A stretch of DNA of 5,252 bases, taken from an uncultured Clostridia bacterium (GTDB lineage Bacteria > Bacillota > Clostridia > Christensenellales > DUVY01). Below, one piece after another: positions 5,078-5,252 of the stretch. Under the pieces are notes generated by a model, which was not told where the DNA came from, ran no database searches, and saw only the letters and a list, made by a program, of their open reading frames with translations. The translations under genes and the position numbers were made by a program. Position 1 is the first letter of the stretch. Every line of letters starts with the position of its first letter. The stretch is taken from positions 1 through 5,252 of the forward strand of contig CALAYY010000111.1 in assembly GCA_937895465.1 (NCBI GenBank), written 5' to 3'.

Positions 5078-5232
5078 ATATGTTTCTTCACATTGATAAA
5101 GGAATAAGACTCACAAGCAAGGCCTGAAACTTCCGGTTTAAAACAGTGAAAACCGTTTGCATTTTCAGGACTTGGTACCTAGAGATTGCTCTCTAGGTAA
5201 TCGACTTAAGATCAGGTCATTAACCTGTTCCT
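5078..5232 (-). ncRNA. Structured 16S rRNA trailer (3' external transcribed segment)
   Basis: Between the 16S 3' end and the terminators, the minus strand can form several stems. ACCTAGAGA/TCTCTAGGT (5177-5185 with 5190-5198) is a perfect 9-bp hairpin whose loop reads GCAA in RNA sense, a GNRA tetraloop. A bulged stem pairs 10 of 11 bases (5119-5129 with 5163-5173) and encloses a 6-bp CGGTTT/AAACCG hairpin (5134-5139 with 5150-5155). CAGGT/ACCTG forms a short stem nearest the 16S end. No tRNA cloverleaf is present. I infer a processed trailer that may fold with the 16S leader, which is outside the window. Confidence 0.55.
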
Positions 5233-5252
5233 TAAAGGAGGTGATCCAGCCG
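5233..5252 (-). rRNA. rrs: 16S rRNA, 3' terminal ~20 nt (cut by window edge)
   Basis: The minus strand begins CGGCTGGATCACCTCCTTTA, the universally conserved 3' end of bacterial 16S rRNA including the anti-Shine-Dalgarno CCTCC. The body of the gene is beyond the right edge. The exact mature end is uncertain by a few bases. The GGAGG-like sites before rpsL, rpsG and fusA match this anti-Shine-Dalgarno. Confidence 0.95.

Noticed and set aside
4829..5232. tRNA-Ile, tRNA-Ala, 5S or 23S sequence after the 16S end
   Set aside because: No cloverleaf, CCA end, T-loop GTTCRA pattern or recognisable 23S start was found on either strand.

Overview
The window is a piece of an AT-rich bacterial chromosome in which every gene I can support lies on the minus strand. 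In transcription order, from high to low coordinates, it holds the last ~20 nt of a 16S rRNA gene, a structured rRNA trailer with two tandem terminators, a two-gene restriction-modification (RM) system, and the start of the 'str' cluster: L7Ae-family protein, S12 (rpsL), S7 (rpsG) and the first 53 codons of EF-G (fusA). An L7Ae-family gene just before rpsL is common in Firmicutes, and the low GC and clear Shine-Dalgarno sites fit a Clostridia-like organism. However, S12 is 123 aa and lacks the N-terminal insertion seen in many Bacilli and Clostridia, so the phylum is only a guess.

Region 4829-5252: the conserved 3' end of 16S is at the right edge. Its trailer has a 9-bp hairpin closed by a GNRA loop and a longer bulged stem, then two strong intrinsic terminators. 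No spacer tRNA, 23S or 5S follows. The 16S gene therefore looks separated from the rest of the rRNA genes, or is last in an unusual operon. AT-rich promoter sequence for the RM operon fills 4829-4975.

Region 1852-4822: a large protein carries an N-terminal PD-(D/E)xK-like nuclease motif and an adenine-N6 methyltransferase domain. It overlaps by 17 nt a specificity subunit with two target-recognition halves. This is the two-gene A+B layout of BcgI-type (Type IIB) systems: A would cut and methylate, B would choose the site. No separate HsdR is present or needed.

Region 1-1851: a 267-base gap holds a short unexplained open frame and two canonical sigma70 promoters driving the L7Ae-rpsL-rpsG-fusA transcript. 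Overlapping inverted repeats between and inside the promoters resemble a small attenuator. rpoB/rpoC, which usually precede this cluster in Firmicutes, are absent; the RM operon and the 16S gene sit there instead. A 196-base gap between rpsG and fusA holds further inverted repeats.

I see no CRISPR array, insertion sequence, tRNA or clearly new multigene system. The most noteworthy points are the stand-alone 16S end, the RM operon wedged between rRNA and ribosomal-protein genes, the promoter/hairpin arrangement before the L7Ae gene, and a perfectly duplicated 22-bp stretch in the specificity gene.
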